Position numbers and translations under genes: made by a program. From a virus, in the IMG/VR virus record IMGVR_UViG_3300030104_006867, positions 1 to 37,028 of that record: a stretch of 37,028 nt of DNA, one strand, 5' to 3'. The notes below the pieces were generated by a model. The model made no database searches, was not told where the DNA came from, and saw nothing but the letters and a program-made list of their open reading frames with translations. Positions 26,708 to 34,144 of this stretch are shown piece by piece; the stretch's first letter is position 1; each line of letters opens with the position of its first letter.

Positions 26708-28120
26708 ATGTCTCAGTTCCTCAATTTAAATAGTGAACAGAATAATGTGTATGATCTATCCAAAGATATTCCAGTTTTACTTGATGGAAAATTTTATACA
26801 AACGTAAAGCAAACCTCAAATTCAAATTTTGAGGTAACTGTTTACAATCAAGAATTTAAGGATGGTGAATTATTAACCACTATAGTCGGAGTTAGAAATG
26901 AGGAGGGAGAATTTTTTGTAACTGCAGATAATGATTCATGGAAAAACAATAGTGATATAATAAATGCTATATCAAAAAATCAAACAGAAAAATTAAAAGA
27001 TGATTTTAGTTTAACTGCAGAACAAAAAGGATTTTACAATATTGCAACTGGAAATAACAACACGGCAGAGGATGGTGAGGTTATTGGGGAAAATGAAGAT
27101 GGAGAAATCGATATTGAAAGGGGTGGTACGGTATTAAATGAAACTGAAATTTCGGATGGGGATAATGCAAGAAGAAAAAGATATGAAAATTTAGCTTACC
27201 CAATAGCATTAAAAAGTGAGAGGAATAGACAAGATAGAATAAAATTTACTCAAGAATTTGTGACTAAAACAGAGATTAGTCTGACGGGTTCCCTTGAGAG
27301 AAGAAATCCATTTAAAAGACAGAGAACAAAAATAGATGGTTCAGTTATTTTACCAATCACCGAGGGTATCGCTGATCAGACAGGTGTAGATTGGAGAGGT
27401 GGACAATTAAATCCAATAGCTGGACTAGCAGCACAAGGAGCAGTGGACATATTCAATAGGGCTGGAGAGGGAGGAAGCATACTCGGTGCATTTGAAACTG
27501 CGAAAGATGAACTTAGAAAGACTTTAGCAGAGAAGGATACAGGTTTTAGAGATGCTTTAAACATTTACTTAGCTCAAAAAGCAACTGGTGCTCAAGGATT
27601 ACTATCAAGGGCAACTGGAGCAATTCTTAATCCTAACTTAGAGTTACTTTTTGGTGGTCCTAAATTAAGAGACTTTGGTTTTACTTTTAAACTATCTCCT
27701 AGAGATCCAGATGAAGCAAGACAAGTTAAAAAAATAATTAGATTTTTTAAACAAGGAATGTCCGTTAAAACTTCTCAAACAAATGTTTTTCTAAAAACAC
27801 CAAATACATTTAACATAAACTATGAAATTTTTTCACCCAACACGAACAGCTTTATTGATCATCCATCCATCAACAGAATAAAAAGATGTGCCCTATTGAA
27901 CTGTGTTGTCCAATACACTCCTGATGGATCATATATGACATATGATGACCCTGCTAAAACAATGACATCATATCAATTAACACTATCCTTTAGTGAGTTA
28001 GAACCTATATATGATGAGGATTATACAGATCTAGATAGAGGAGGAAGCCGTCGTGGACTTAATGATTCAGCAGCAGAAACTGGTCTTCCTAACAATGACT
28101 CAGCAGGAATAGGTTTCTAA
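26708..28120 (+). CDS. gp48: Baseplate tail-tube cap gp48 (470 aa)
   Basis: The C-terminal half carries the gp48 signature: FTFKLSPRDPDEARQVKKII, RFFKQGMSV, FLKTPNTFNINYEIF, and near the end YMTYDDPAKTMTSYQLTLSF followed by SELEPIYDEDY. gp48 caps the baseplate and starts tube growth together with gp54. The protein is longer than T4 gp48 (364 aa). The extra length is an N-terminal beta-rich region and a charged insert (about residues 115-150). It has its own late promoter and is followed by gp53 after 1 nt. Confidence 0.8.
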   Translation: MSQFLNLNSEQNNVYDLSKDIPVLLDGKFYTNVKQTSNSNFEVTVYNQEFKDGELLTTIVGVRNEEGEFFVTADNDSWKNNSDIINAISKNQTEKLKDDFSLTAEQKGFYNIATGNNNTAEDGEVIGENEDGEIDIERGGTVLNETEISDGDNARRKRYENLAYPIALKSERNRQDRIKFTQEFVTKTEISLTGSLERRNPFKRQRTKIDGSVILPITEGIADQTGVDWRGGQLNPIAGLAAQGAVDIFNRAGEGGSILGAFETAKDELRKTLAEKDTGFRDALNIYLAQKATGAQGLLSRATGAILNPNLELLFGGPKLRDFGFTFKLSPRDPDEARQVKKIIRFFKQGMSVKTSQTNVFLKTPNTFNINYEIFSPNTNSFIDHPSINRIKRCALLNCVVQYTPDGSYMTYDDPAKTMTSYQLTLSFSELEPIYDEDYTDLDRGGSRRGLNDSAAETGLPNNDSAGIGF

Positions 28121-28121
28121 A

Positions 28122-28787
28122 ATGGCTTCATACTTTTCTTACGTTCCAGAATTTGAATATGTGAGTCGGTTCCATCACTCTAAAATATCACAGTATATTA
28201 ATGTAAAAAATTTATTTAAAAGGGGAAAAATTAAGTCAGATATATTTGAAGACTTAATGTTTTTTGAGAAATACAAAATCATAGGTGATGATCGACCTGA
28301 TAATGTTGCGGCACAAGTGTATGATGATTCCTCTTTAGATTGGGTAATTTTATTATCAAATAACATAACTAATATTCAATCTGAGTGGCCTCTTGAACAC
28401 AAGTCCTTTCAGAATTTTTTATTTGATAAGTATGGATCCGAGGAAAATCTTCAAGGTATTCATCACTATGAAACAACAGAGGTTAGAAACACTAAACGAA
28501 CAATTATTATTCCTAAAGGTTTAGAAGTTCCTAAAGATTATTCAGTTGAATTTTGGGATGAAAGAATTGGAAAGTCTACAACAGTTTCAAACATAACCAC
28601 ACCTATAACAAATTATGTTTATGAATTGAATATTGAAGATAAAAAAAGAAATATATTTTTATTGAAACCAAACTTTTTAAATATTGTTATTACCGATTTA
28701 GAGGCAGCAATGTCATACAAAAAAGGTTCTACTCAATATAAGAGCAGAACCTTGGTTAAAGGAGAAAATATTAAACTTTACTCCTAA
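28122..28787 (+). CDS. gp53: Baseplate wedge protein gp53 (221 aa)
   Basis: Recognised by the gp53 family pattern: SYFSYVPEFEYVSR at the start, MFFEKYKIIGDDRPDNVAAQ followed by VYDDSSLDWVILLSNNI, and the C-terminal stretch. T4 gp53 (196 aa) joins baseplate wedges around the hub. The gene starts 1 nt after gp48 and ends directly against the gp32 stop codon on the other strand (no gap). Confidence 0.85.
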   Translation: MASYFSYVPEFEYVSRFHHSKISQYINVKNLFKRGKIKSDIFEDLMFFEKYKIIGDDRPDNVAAQVYDDSSLDWVILLSNNITNIQSEWPLEHKSFQNFLFDKYGSEENLQGIHHYETTEVRNTKRTIIIPKGLEVPKDYSVEFWDERIGKSTTVSNITTPITNYVYELNIEDKKRNIFLLKPNFLNIVITDLEAAMSYKKGSTQYKSRTLVKGENIKLYS

Positions 28788-29696
28788 TTATTCTTCAGCA
28801 AGACGTTGAAAATATGCTAATGTATCCTCCTCATCTTCATTTACTGAAGCAGGAGCTGAGGCAACAACAGGTTCTGGTTTGCGAGAACTGAAGTCAGGAG
28901 CATAAGAACCACGACTGTTATCTTCATCCACAACCTCTTCGTCTACACGACGTGCAGGTTGTTTGTTACCTAAAACATAATCCAAACGCTTCTTCAAATC
29001 TTCATATGATTTGAATTGGTCTGGTGCTGTGACAGCAGATAGTGAATACTGCTTCTTCCATAATGCTTCTAATGCATCGTCATCATCTAGTAAAGGTGAT
29101 ACTTTATCGAACTCTGATTTATCATAGTTCCAGTAACCATCCTTCTTCACGATCTTCAACTTGAAGTTTGCACCTTGCCAGAAGTCAAAAGGATTGATTG
29201 GAGTTTCATCCTCAAACTCTGGTTGCATTGCTTCCATGACCTTATCAAAGATCTTCTTACCAAACTTGTATAAGAAAACCTTACCCTCGTTCTGAGGATT
29301 AGTAGGATCTTTTACAACGTAGATGTTTGCATAGTAAGAGAGTTTACGTTTCTGCTTACGAACTACATCCTTATCAGATTCATTACCACTGTTCCATAAC
29401 TCACGATTATATTCGGAGACAGGATCTTTACCACCTGTTGTGGTCAAAGAGTTTTCAATGTACCATCCACCTGGCCCTTGAAATGCATGTGAATACATTT
29501 TTGACCAAGGAATATCCTCTCCATCGGGAGCAGGAAGAAAACGGATAACGGCATAACCATTACCAGTTTTATCAAGTTCTGGTTTCCAAAGGCGGTCATC
29601 ACCACCTCCACCATTGTTCATCTTCTCCACCTCTTTGACTAATTTAGAAGTCAAAGATCCTAGAGAGGATTGTTTTTTTAAGTCTGAAAATGACAT
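28788..29696 (-). CDS. gp32: Single-stranded DNA-binding protein gp32 (302 aa)
   Basis: Coats ssDNA in replication, recombination and repair. The N-terminus SFSDLKKQSSLGSL is the cooperativity domain. The OB-fold core begins at about residue 35 (RLWKPELDKTGNGYAVIRFL) and contains GPGGWYIENS and NPFDFWQGANFKLKI. A basic KQKRKLS motif (about 114-120) resembles the T4 LAST motif. The C-terminus is acidic (NEDEEDTLAYFQRLAEE), as needed for partner binding. The zinc-binding cysteines of T4 gp32 (Cys77, 87, 90) are replaced, although the His is kept (His70). A consensus sigma70 promoter lies just upstream. Confidence 0.92.
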   Translation of the reverse strand: MSFSDLKKQSSLGSLTSKLVKEVEKMNNGGGGDDRLWKPELDKTGNGYAVIRFLPAPDGEDIPWSKMYSHAFQGPGGWYIENSLTTTGGKDPVSEYNRELWNSGNESDKDVVRKQKRKLSYYANIYVVKDPTNPQNEGKVFLYKFGKKIFDKVMEAMQPEFEDETPINPFDFWQGANFKLKIVKKDGYWNYDKSEFDKVSPLLDDDDALEALWKKQYSLSAVTAPDQFKSYEDLKKRLDYVLGNKQPARRVDEEVVDEDNSRGSYAPDFSSRKPEPVVASAPASVNEDEEDTLAYFQRLAEE

Positions 29697-29734
29697 TTAG
29701 ATTTTATTGAGATTTGGCTTGTGTGTACCTTGTT

Positions 29735-29763
29735 ATTCTAATACCACTAAAATTTTTTGTCAA
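29735..29763 (-). promoter_or_regulatory. Early sigma70-type promoter for gp32
   Basis: TTGACA (29763-29758), a 17-bp spacer, and TAGAAT (29740-29735). A perfect -35 and five of six -10 bases at ideal spacing. The -35 box lies in the last codons of the upstream 111-aa gene. Confidence 0.7.
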
Positions 29764-30082
29764 TCTCTTTCTTCATCATAGTCACCATATTATTCATATT
29801 AGCAAATAAGATGTTCATATCGACATTAGTGGGGAGTCCCATTTGGACAGCACCTTTTATGATACTCTCCTTCATCTCCTGTGCCTCTGGATCATCAGAT
29901 AAACTAACACGAGTATAAAGAACTCGTTGTTTATTCAACAATCTCTCCAGAATGGACACATGATATAATTGATCCTCTTTAGACATTGTGGGAAACTTAA
30001 ATACATTTGCATAAACTTCTTCTTGAAGTTCTTGTATCTCAGTCATCTCCGCACGAACAACATTTGAATCGAAAAAACTCAT
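29747..30082 (-). CDS. DUF1825-like small protein in the dsbA position (111 aa)
   Basis: Begins MSFFDSNVVRAEMTEIQELQ and continues as an all-helical protein with LERLLNKQRVLYTRVSLSDD and a C-terminal NMNNMVTMMKKEI helix. This is the pattern of the DUF1825 family, shared by cyanobacteria and their phages. Function is unknown. In T4 the gene between gp33/gp59 and gp32 is dsbA, so a DNA-binding or recombination role is possible by position only. Overlaps the gp59 stop by 4 nt (ATGA). Confidence 0.65.
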   Translation of the reverse strand: MSFFDSNVVRAEMTEIQELQEEVYANVFKFPTMSKEDQLYHVSILERLLNKQRVLYTRVSLSDDPEAQEMKESIIKGAVQMGLPTNVDMNILFANMNNMVTMMKKEIDKKF

Positions 30083-30666
30083 AAAATTATTTCCTTAAGG
30101 ATCTTTTTATAACGAGGTACATCTATATTTAGGAAAGGTTTGTATTTTTTAATTTTCCTACTGACGGTTTCCCATACAGGGTCATTTAATTTTTTATCAA
30201 AGTTCTTTCCATATTCAAATATTCTATCATAGATTACTAAAGTTTCAAGTGATATGTCTCCACCAAGATATCCTTTTAACACTGGTGGGTGTCCCCTTGA
30301 ACAATCAAATATATCTTTCAACTCCTTTCCTTCAAATAAACTATTAGTTTCTTCTTTGAAAGTGTATGATAATGATTGAACTTTCTTTTTCCAATCGGTG
30401 TATCTACCCTCACCCTCTCTTATCATCTCACCAATCCACATTGTGCCAGGATCAGTAGAGCTTACGAAATTAGAAACAAAAAAATCCTCTATCTCTTTAT
30501 CATTCTTTTGTCTTGCAAACTTCTCAAACCAAAATCTATCTTTTCTCTTGTAAAAGGCTTGAACAGTTGCTCTGGTTTTACCACGATACTTATGATAGTC
30601 ATAATGATCTTTAGTAAAGTGATTCTTCAGAGACAAATAACAACGATAAGCATCAAAGGGCATCAT
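30079..30666 (-). CDS. gp59: Helicase loader gp59 (195 aa)
   Basis: All-helical protein matching T4 gp59 (217 aa), which loads the gp41 helicase onto gp32-coated forks. Matches include an N-terminal YRCYLSLKNHF segment, then KRKDRFWFEKFARQ and FFVSNFVSS (T4: RRDKYFFQKLSEK and LIFISNLVA). The C-terminal half has ISLETLVIYDRIFEYGKNFD and ends KYKPFLNIDVPRYK (T4: KAYRKILNIDSQKAK). The ATG shares a base with the gp33 stop (TAATG); a second ATG follows immediately. Its partner gp32 is two genes downstream. Confidence 0.85.
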   Translation of the reverse strand: MMPFDAYRCYLSLKNHFTKDHYDYHKYRGKTRATVQAFYKRKDRFWFEKFARQKNDKEIEDFFVSNFVSSTDPGTMWIGEMIREGEGRYTDWKKKVQSLSYTFKEETNSLFEGKELKDIFDCSRGHPPVLKGYLGGDISLETLVIYDRIFEYGKNFDKKLNDPVWETVSRKIKKYKPFLNIDVPRYKKILKEIIL

Positions 30667-30923
30667 TAAAAAATCAATTTTGCACGGGAGGTTCTTTTTA
30701 AAAAATTTAGTTCCTGTGCTTCATATTTAATCTTTTCCTTCAAAGGTTTTGATATGAGTTTAGGAACTGATTCTAAATCAATAGCATTTTGTTCACAGAA
30801 ATGAATAATCGCATCGATATAATTCATCTCTTTATTTTCATACACAAGAGTTTCAATCTCCTGTGCAAATCTAGCAGGGCAGAAGAATTTACTTTCTAGT
30901 GCTTTTTCTAGTTCATTCTCCAT
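30666..30923 (-). CDS. gp33: Late-transcription coactivator gp33 (85 aa)
   Basis: gp33 bridges RNA polymerase and the sliding clamp to activate TATAAATA late promoters. The core FAQEIETLVYENKEMNYIDA followed by IIHFCEQNAI corresponds to IIEKMVEEFGMSYLEATTAF in T4 gp33. The C-terminus ends in a hydrophobic KLIF, comparable to the clamp-binding LDFLL tail of T4 gp33. The start at 30923 (MENELEKAL) is nested in the last codons of the exonuclease gene. It is shorter than T4 gp33 (112 aa) at the N-terminus. Its target promoters occur in this window (2677, 25820, 26687). Confidence 0.8.
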   Translation of the reverse strand: MENELEKALESKFFCPARFAQEIETLVYENKEMNYIDAIIHFCEQNAIDLESVPKLISKPLKEKIKYEAQELNFLKRTSRAKLIF

Positions 30924-31596
30924 TAGATGACCCAGTATGGTGATGTACAAATTCTTTTATATAACGAACTAGAAGTCTAATATAGTCGTCTTTGTTCCTT
31001 TTGTCAAATACTTTTACTTCACCACCAGGTGTTACCATAATAGTGATGAGTTTTTTGACAGGAATTTTTGTCAACTCATAGTACGCAGCAGCATAGAAAG
31101 TTTCCTGCACGAAATAATTTTCTAACCACTTTTCTGGCTTGATCTTATCTGATGTTTTAAAATCTATTACTGCTAACTCCCCCTCATACTCCCCAATGCA
31201 ATCAACTCTTCCTGCAAGACCCAGATATTCAGAGTAAAGAGTTCTTTCTATTGCATGAATATTATTTATCTTATCTAGATATGGTTTAGAATGATGAAAC
31301 ATGAACTCAGTAAGAGGTCTGAATTCTCTCCAATCCATTTCCAAATTCATTAAATATGCCTGTGCTGCCTCATGATAATCTGTTCCACGAGTAGTTGCCT
31401 TCTTCGTAATCTGATTTGCCTTTTCATTTCCAACTCTTTTTCTCCACTCTACAAAAATTTGACGATTGTAAAATGAAGTTACTGAAGTGATGGAGGGAAC
31501 CCAATCACCATTTGGAAGTTCGTAGAGTCTACAACCAGGAGTTTCTTTTTTATTTAATTCAAGATCACCAAGATAATTACAATGCTCAAAGATCAT
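30913..31596 (-). CDS. PD-(D/E)XK exonuclease, MGME1/RecB-like (227 aa)
   Basis: A single-domain nuclease of the RecB/Cas4/MGME1 type, which degrades DNA ends or ssDNA. Visible motifs in order: TSVTSFY (40-43), RGTDYHEAAQ (70-79), AGRVDCIG with Asp132, AVIDFKTSDK with Asp145 and Lys147, then QETFYAAAYYE. All catalytic positions are present. Phage relatives are often annotated as mitochondrial genome maintenance exonuclease. It sits between phoH (ATGA overlap) and gp33 (11-nt overlap). Likely roles are host DNA breakdown or recombination. The family is clear; the substrate is inferred. Confidence 0.8.
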   Translation of the reverse strand: MIFEHCNYLGDLELNKKETPGCRLYELPNGDWVPSITSVTSFYNRQIFVEWRKRVGNEKANQITKKATTRGTDYHEAAQAYLMNLEMDWREFRPLTEFMFHHSKPYLDKINNIHAIERTLYSEYLGLAGRVDCIGEYEGELAVIDFKTSDKIKPEKWLENYFVQETFYAAAYYELTKIPVKKLITIMVTPGGEVKVFDKRNKDDYIRLLVRYIKEFVHHHTGSSNGE

Positions 31597-32345
31597 AAAC
31601 CAAGTCCCAATTTTGCGAGTAGATATTCTTTACATAGACCTGATCTAACAATATCATCAACACCAAATTCAATGATGTTAACTGATGGCATGACACGGAG
31701 AATCTTCATGAAATCATGAATACCATTCCTTTCATTTTGTTTTATCAAGTCAGTTTGAGTTGCATCACCACAGAACATTATTTTTGTATCTGTGCCAACT
31801 CTTGTCATTATACTATCAAGTTCATGATAATTCAAGTTTTGAAATTCATCAACAATAATTACAGCTCTGTCTAAAGTAGTTCCACGAATGAATGATGTGC
31901 TCCAAAAATCTATTGTGTCTTGTGCTTTAAGATTGCCATAAAGCATTTCAAAATCTGCATCTGTTGGCATCTCAAACATATACTTTACCATATTTTTATA
32001 TGGTATTTGATATAAGAATGATTTATCATCATGATCACCAGGTAAAAATCCTATTTCTCGTGTTGCAACAAGAGATCTTACAATGTAGATTTTATTATAT
32101 GGTGTATGTGGATCTAAGACATCACTTAAAGCATTATAAAGAGTGATAAAAGTCTTACCAGTTCCTGCTGCACCATAGGCAACAATGTTTTTACCATCCT
32201 CATAGGATTCAAATAATACTTTTTGATTACTAGTGAGAGGCTCAATGTCTCTCATCATGTCAGTATTAATTGGTTTCTTTCTCTTCATTTGTTTAGACGT
32301 TAATCCAACGCCTATCGGTTGATCTCCTTTCTTTTTTCTTGACAT
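31593..32345 (-). CDS. phoH: PhoH-family P-loop ATPase (250 aa)
   Basis: Walker A GAAGTGKT at residues 58-65, Walker B IIVDEFQN at 163-170, and a GDATQTD sensor-like motif near 195. IVRSLVATREIGFLPGD is a PhoH hallmark. PhoH proteins are helicase-like ATPases found in almost all marine cyanophages. In bacteria they are linked to phosphate stress and RNA metabolism, but the role in phages is unsettled. The N-terminus is basic (SRKKKG). No Pho box is recognised in front of it. It precedes the exonuclease with an ATGA overlap. Confidence 0.9.
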   Translation of the reverse strand: MSRKKKGDQPIGVGLTSKQMKRKKPINTDMMRDIEPLTSNQKVLFESYEDGKNIVAYGAAGTGKTFITLYNALSDVLDPHTPYNKIYIVRSLVATREIGFLPGDHDDKSFLYQIPYKNMVKYMFEMPTDADFEMLYGNLKAQDTIDFWSTSFIRGTTLDRAVIIVDEFQNLNYHELDSIMTRVGTDTKIMFCGDATQTDLIKQNERNGIHDFMKILRVMPSVNIIEFGVDDIVRSGLCKEYLLAKLGLGL

Positions 32346-32348
32346 AAC

Positions 32349-32594
32349 TTATGTGATAGGTCTTACTGTAGAACCAGGTTGCTTAGATACGTTACTTAGT
32401 ATCGTATTCCAAGAGGGATGTTTTTTAATTAACTTGTCCCCAAACTCTCCAACCTCTCCAACTCCAGCAACTCCTTTTGACCAATCTTTATCCCAATCTG
32501 GATTTTCTTTTCTCCAATCATCATATGCCGTCATTGACATACGAATCTCTTTAGTTTCTCCAGTCTTCAAATTTTTAACAGGGTAAGTAGGCAT
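32349..32594 (-). CDS. Small conserved cyanophage-type protein, FmdB-like start (81 aa)
   Basis: Begins MPTYPVKNLKTGETKEI, reminiscent of FmdB/CxxC regulators, but without any of their zinc-ribbon cysteines. Then AYDDWRKENPDWDKDWSKG and GDKLIKKHPSW, a pattern I associate with small cyanophage proteins. No function is known. It lies 3 nt before phoH and 24 nt after thyX. Confidence 0.65.
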   Translation of the reverse strand: MPTYPVKNLKTGETKEIRMSMTAYDDWRKENPDWDKDWSKGVAGVGEVGEFGDKLIKKHPSWNTILSNVSKQPGSTVRPIT

Positions 32595-32618
32595 ATCGTA
32601 ACAATAGGGGTTAATTAT

Positions 32619-33260
32619 TTAGAACCAATCAAGTGCTTGAGCGATGGTGGGAAACTCTACTTTAAAAATTTCTCTACACATCTCTGCAATTTCCATGTGT
32701 TCTTTTTGTGTTCCATGTGCAGATCTAAGATCAATGTAATGCACCCATGACCTTATACTTCCAGTCATGTATATGCGTGTAGGAGTGGCAAGTGGTAACA
32801 CAAATCTAGCACACTCCTTTGCCACACCTTGTCGAAGTAACTCATTGTAAAGATCCATTCCAGAAGCAAAATGATTAGCAATAGTTTTTTGAAGTGCTAA
32901 CTTTCTTTCTTCAGGTATGTTATCAATAGAGTTTTGTCTGTTCTTAGAGTCTTGGCTACGAAGATCTGGAATTGGAATTACTTGATTTAAAAGATTAGTA
33001 TCAGCATATCTTTGAGAGAACTCTTGATATGTAAATGATCTATGTCTTAGTATCTGAGCAGCAAGGCCTCTAGTGGTATTAATTTCCACCGTCATAAATG
33101 CCTGTTCAAAGACAGACCAATGACCATGTTTTATACAATATTTAAGTAGTCCTGCAAAGTTATCATTGTCCTGATTCTTAGGATTACTAACACGAGCAAC
33201 ATATGCCATATGTTGTTCAGCATCAGGAGTGACACTTACAAGTTTAACATTTTGTGACAT
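32619..33260 (-). CDS. thyX: Flavin-dependent thymidylate synthase ThyX (213 aa)
   Basis: Makes dTMP from dUMP with FAD, NADPH and methylene-tetrahydrofolate. The ThyX motif RHRx7S is complete: RHRSFTYQEFS at residues 72-82, followed by QRYA. A second conserved segment is TGSIRSWVHYIDLR, which contributes to dUMP and FAD binding. The start at 33260 is chosen because it lies 1 nt after the upstream stop (TGAAATG); an in-frame extension would run through the upstream gene. Length is normal for the family. It would supply thymidine for an AT-rich genome. Confidence 0.93.
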   Translation of the reverse strand: MSQNVKLVSVTPDAEQHMAYVARVSNPKNQDNDNFAGLLKYCIKHGHWSVFEQAFMTVEINTTRGLAAQILRHRSFTYQEFSQRYADTNLLNQVIPIPDLRSQDSKNRQNSIDNIPEERKLALQKTIANHFASGMDLYNELLRQGVAKECARFVLPLATPTRIYMTGSIRSWVHYIDLRSAHGTQKEHMEIAEMCREIFKVEFPTIAQALDWF

Positions 33261-33261
33261 T

Positions 33262-33429
33262 TCAGTCGGGGTAACCATCGTCATCAAAGACCTCATCGTA
33301 ATCTGTTGGTGGTGCGGAAAATGTATCCGACTTGGTGTATGAGTTTACATCAGAGTATATTTCCGACTCTAACTCCTCTACAATCTCTTTTAAAGCTCTC
33401 ACTAAAACTTTTAGTTTACCTTTATTCAT
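33262..33429 (-). CDS. Small acidic hypothetical protein before thyX (55 aa)
   Basis: Unknown function. A basic/hydrophobic N-terminal helix (KGKLKVLVRALKEIVEELES) is followed by a disordered, very acidic tail (YDEVFDDDGYPD). The ATG at 33429 overlaps the upstream stop and has a GAAG-type ribosome site; an earlier TTG at 33444 is less likely. Coupled to thyX by a 1-nt gap. Confidence 0.55.
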   Translation of the reverse strand: MNKGKLKVLVRALKEIVEELESEIYSDVNSYTKSDTFSAPPTDYDEVFDDDGYPD

Positions 33430-33676
33430 TAGATCTTCTATCAATATCAGTCATGGTTTGACCAGACATGAAATACTTTTTAATTACATCTATCTGATCT
33501 TGATATTTTGCGATAGTATCTATTTCTTTTTCTATGGATTCTAAGATGTCAGTATGTTCACCAACACCTGCAGGATGCTCTAGATAAATTTCAATGTTTG
33601 CTTTATGTTTTGCAATGTCACCTTGAGCATGTGCTATCAATGCTCTTAGTATTTGCTCACGCATGTGTAGTGCCAT
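33422..33676 (-). CDS. Small helical conserved cyanophage-type protein (84 aa)
   Basis: All-helical pattern REQILRALIAHAQGDIAKHK, then VGEHTDILESIEKEIDTIAK. Similar proteins are common beside cyanophage metabolic genes, without a known function. It is the first gene behind the sigma70-type promoter at 33697-33725, so probably leads an early thyX operon. A second ATG at codon 5 (MREQ) is an alternative start. Confidence 0.65.
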   Translation of the reverse strand: MALHMREQILRALIAHAQGDIAKHKANIEIYLEHPAGVGEHTDILESIEKEIDTIAKYQDQIDVIKKYFMSGQTMTDIDRRSNE

Positions 33677-33696
33677 AAGTTACACCATTTTTTACA

Positions 33697-33725
33697 ATTA
33701 TACATTAAAAAAGGGGGTATGTAAA
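33697..33725 (-). promoter_or_regulatory. Sigma70-type promoter overlapping a terminator
   Basis: TTTACA (33725-33720), exactly 17 bp, then TATAAT (33702-33697). Eleven of twelve consensus bases. The -35 box lies in the loop of the terminator hairpin at 33707-33734. It would drive the 84-aa gene and thyX. Confidence 0.7.
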
Positions 33726-33734
33726 CCCCCCTTT
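33707..33734 (-). terminator. Intrinsic terminator
   Basis: On the minus strand AAAGGGGG, a 9-nt loop, CCCCCTTT, then further T residues. An 8-bp stem with a T-run, just after the stop of the 47-aa DUF4278-like gene. It would end transcription of the upstream small-gene cluster. Confidence 0.8.
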
Positions 33735-33737
33735 ATC

Positions 33738-33881
33738 TTAACTGCAAGGAATTGCCTTGCTTTTCACTTTAATTCCACGATACATTAGATCGTGATTACG
33801 AGTTTGTTGATGCTCTTTTATGAGCATTTCTCTGTACTCTTCAGTGTCGTATTCGACACCACGATAAGTGACTTTTGCCAT
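33738..33881 (-). CDS. DUF4278-like small protein (47 aa)
   Basis: Translation MAKVTYRGVEYDTEEYREML and onward to DLMYRGIKVKSKAIPCS. Two YRG repeats in a short protein are the hallmark of DUF4278, a family of cyanobacteria and cyanophages with no known function. A clear ribosome site GGAGA lies 8 nt before the ATG. It is followed directly by the terminator at 33707-33734. Confidence 0.75.
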   Translation of the reverse strand: MAKVTYRGVEYDTEEYREMLIKEHQQTRNHDLMYRGIKVKSKAIPCS

Positions 33882-33912
33882 TGGCTTTCTCCAAAGGTAG
33901 GGTGGATTAAAC

Positions 33913-33939
33913 CCGTTCCTTCAGTCGGCTTTTGCGTCC
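33913..33939 (-). repeat. 27-nt repeated intercistronic element, copy A
   Basis: Shares the blocks CCGTTCC, AGTCGGCTT and TTGCGTCC (plus-strand order) with copy B at 34094-34120, with small changes between blocks. Copy A encodes the last residues of the 52-aa protein (EDAKAD) and lies ahead of the 47-aa gene. Confidence 0.6.
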
Positions 33940-34079
33940 TCAAAGCATCCTGGTTCAGTGCTCTGTGCCACAATCTGAACTAATTCAGATTTTGGAGTCT
34001 CGGTATGCTGTCGGTATATCTGATCGACAAGACCTGTGGCATACTCACAAGACAAGAGACTGGCGATAAGAATTTCCAT
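33921..34079 (-). CDS. Small protein with hydrophobic N-terminus (52 aa)
   Basis: Begins MEILIASLLSCEYATGLVDQ, with a short hydrophobic stretch that might be a weak signal or membrane helix, then a helical region, then GCFEDAKAD. Small proteins starting MExLIASL are, as I recall, frequent in cyanophages; function unknown. An ORF extension to 34154 exists but would overlap the promoter at 34145-34173, so 34079 is preferred. Bases 34080-34144 would then be an untranslated leader containing repeat copy B. No strong ribosome site is seen. Confidence 0.5.
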   Translation of the reverse strand: MEILIASLLSCEYATGLVDQIYRQHTETPKSELVQIVAQSTEPGCFEDAKAD

Positions 34080-34093
34080 GAGGATGAACGAAT

Positions 34094-34120
34094 CCGTTCC
34101 GAGTCGGCTTACTTGCGTCC
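34094..34120 (-). repeat. 27-nt repeated intercistronic element, copy B
   Basis: Counterpart of 33913-33939, located in the leader of the 52-aa gene, 15 nt before its ATG. On the transcript it reads GGACGCAAGTAAGCCGACTC then GGAACGG. Confidence 0.6.
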
Positions 34121-34144
34121 CTTTTGGGATGAACGATTGTGTTA

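Noticed and set aside
31262-31272. GATAAATA box in the exonuclease gene
   Set aside because: Lies inside coding sequence, far from any start; probably chance in AT-rich DNA.
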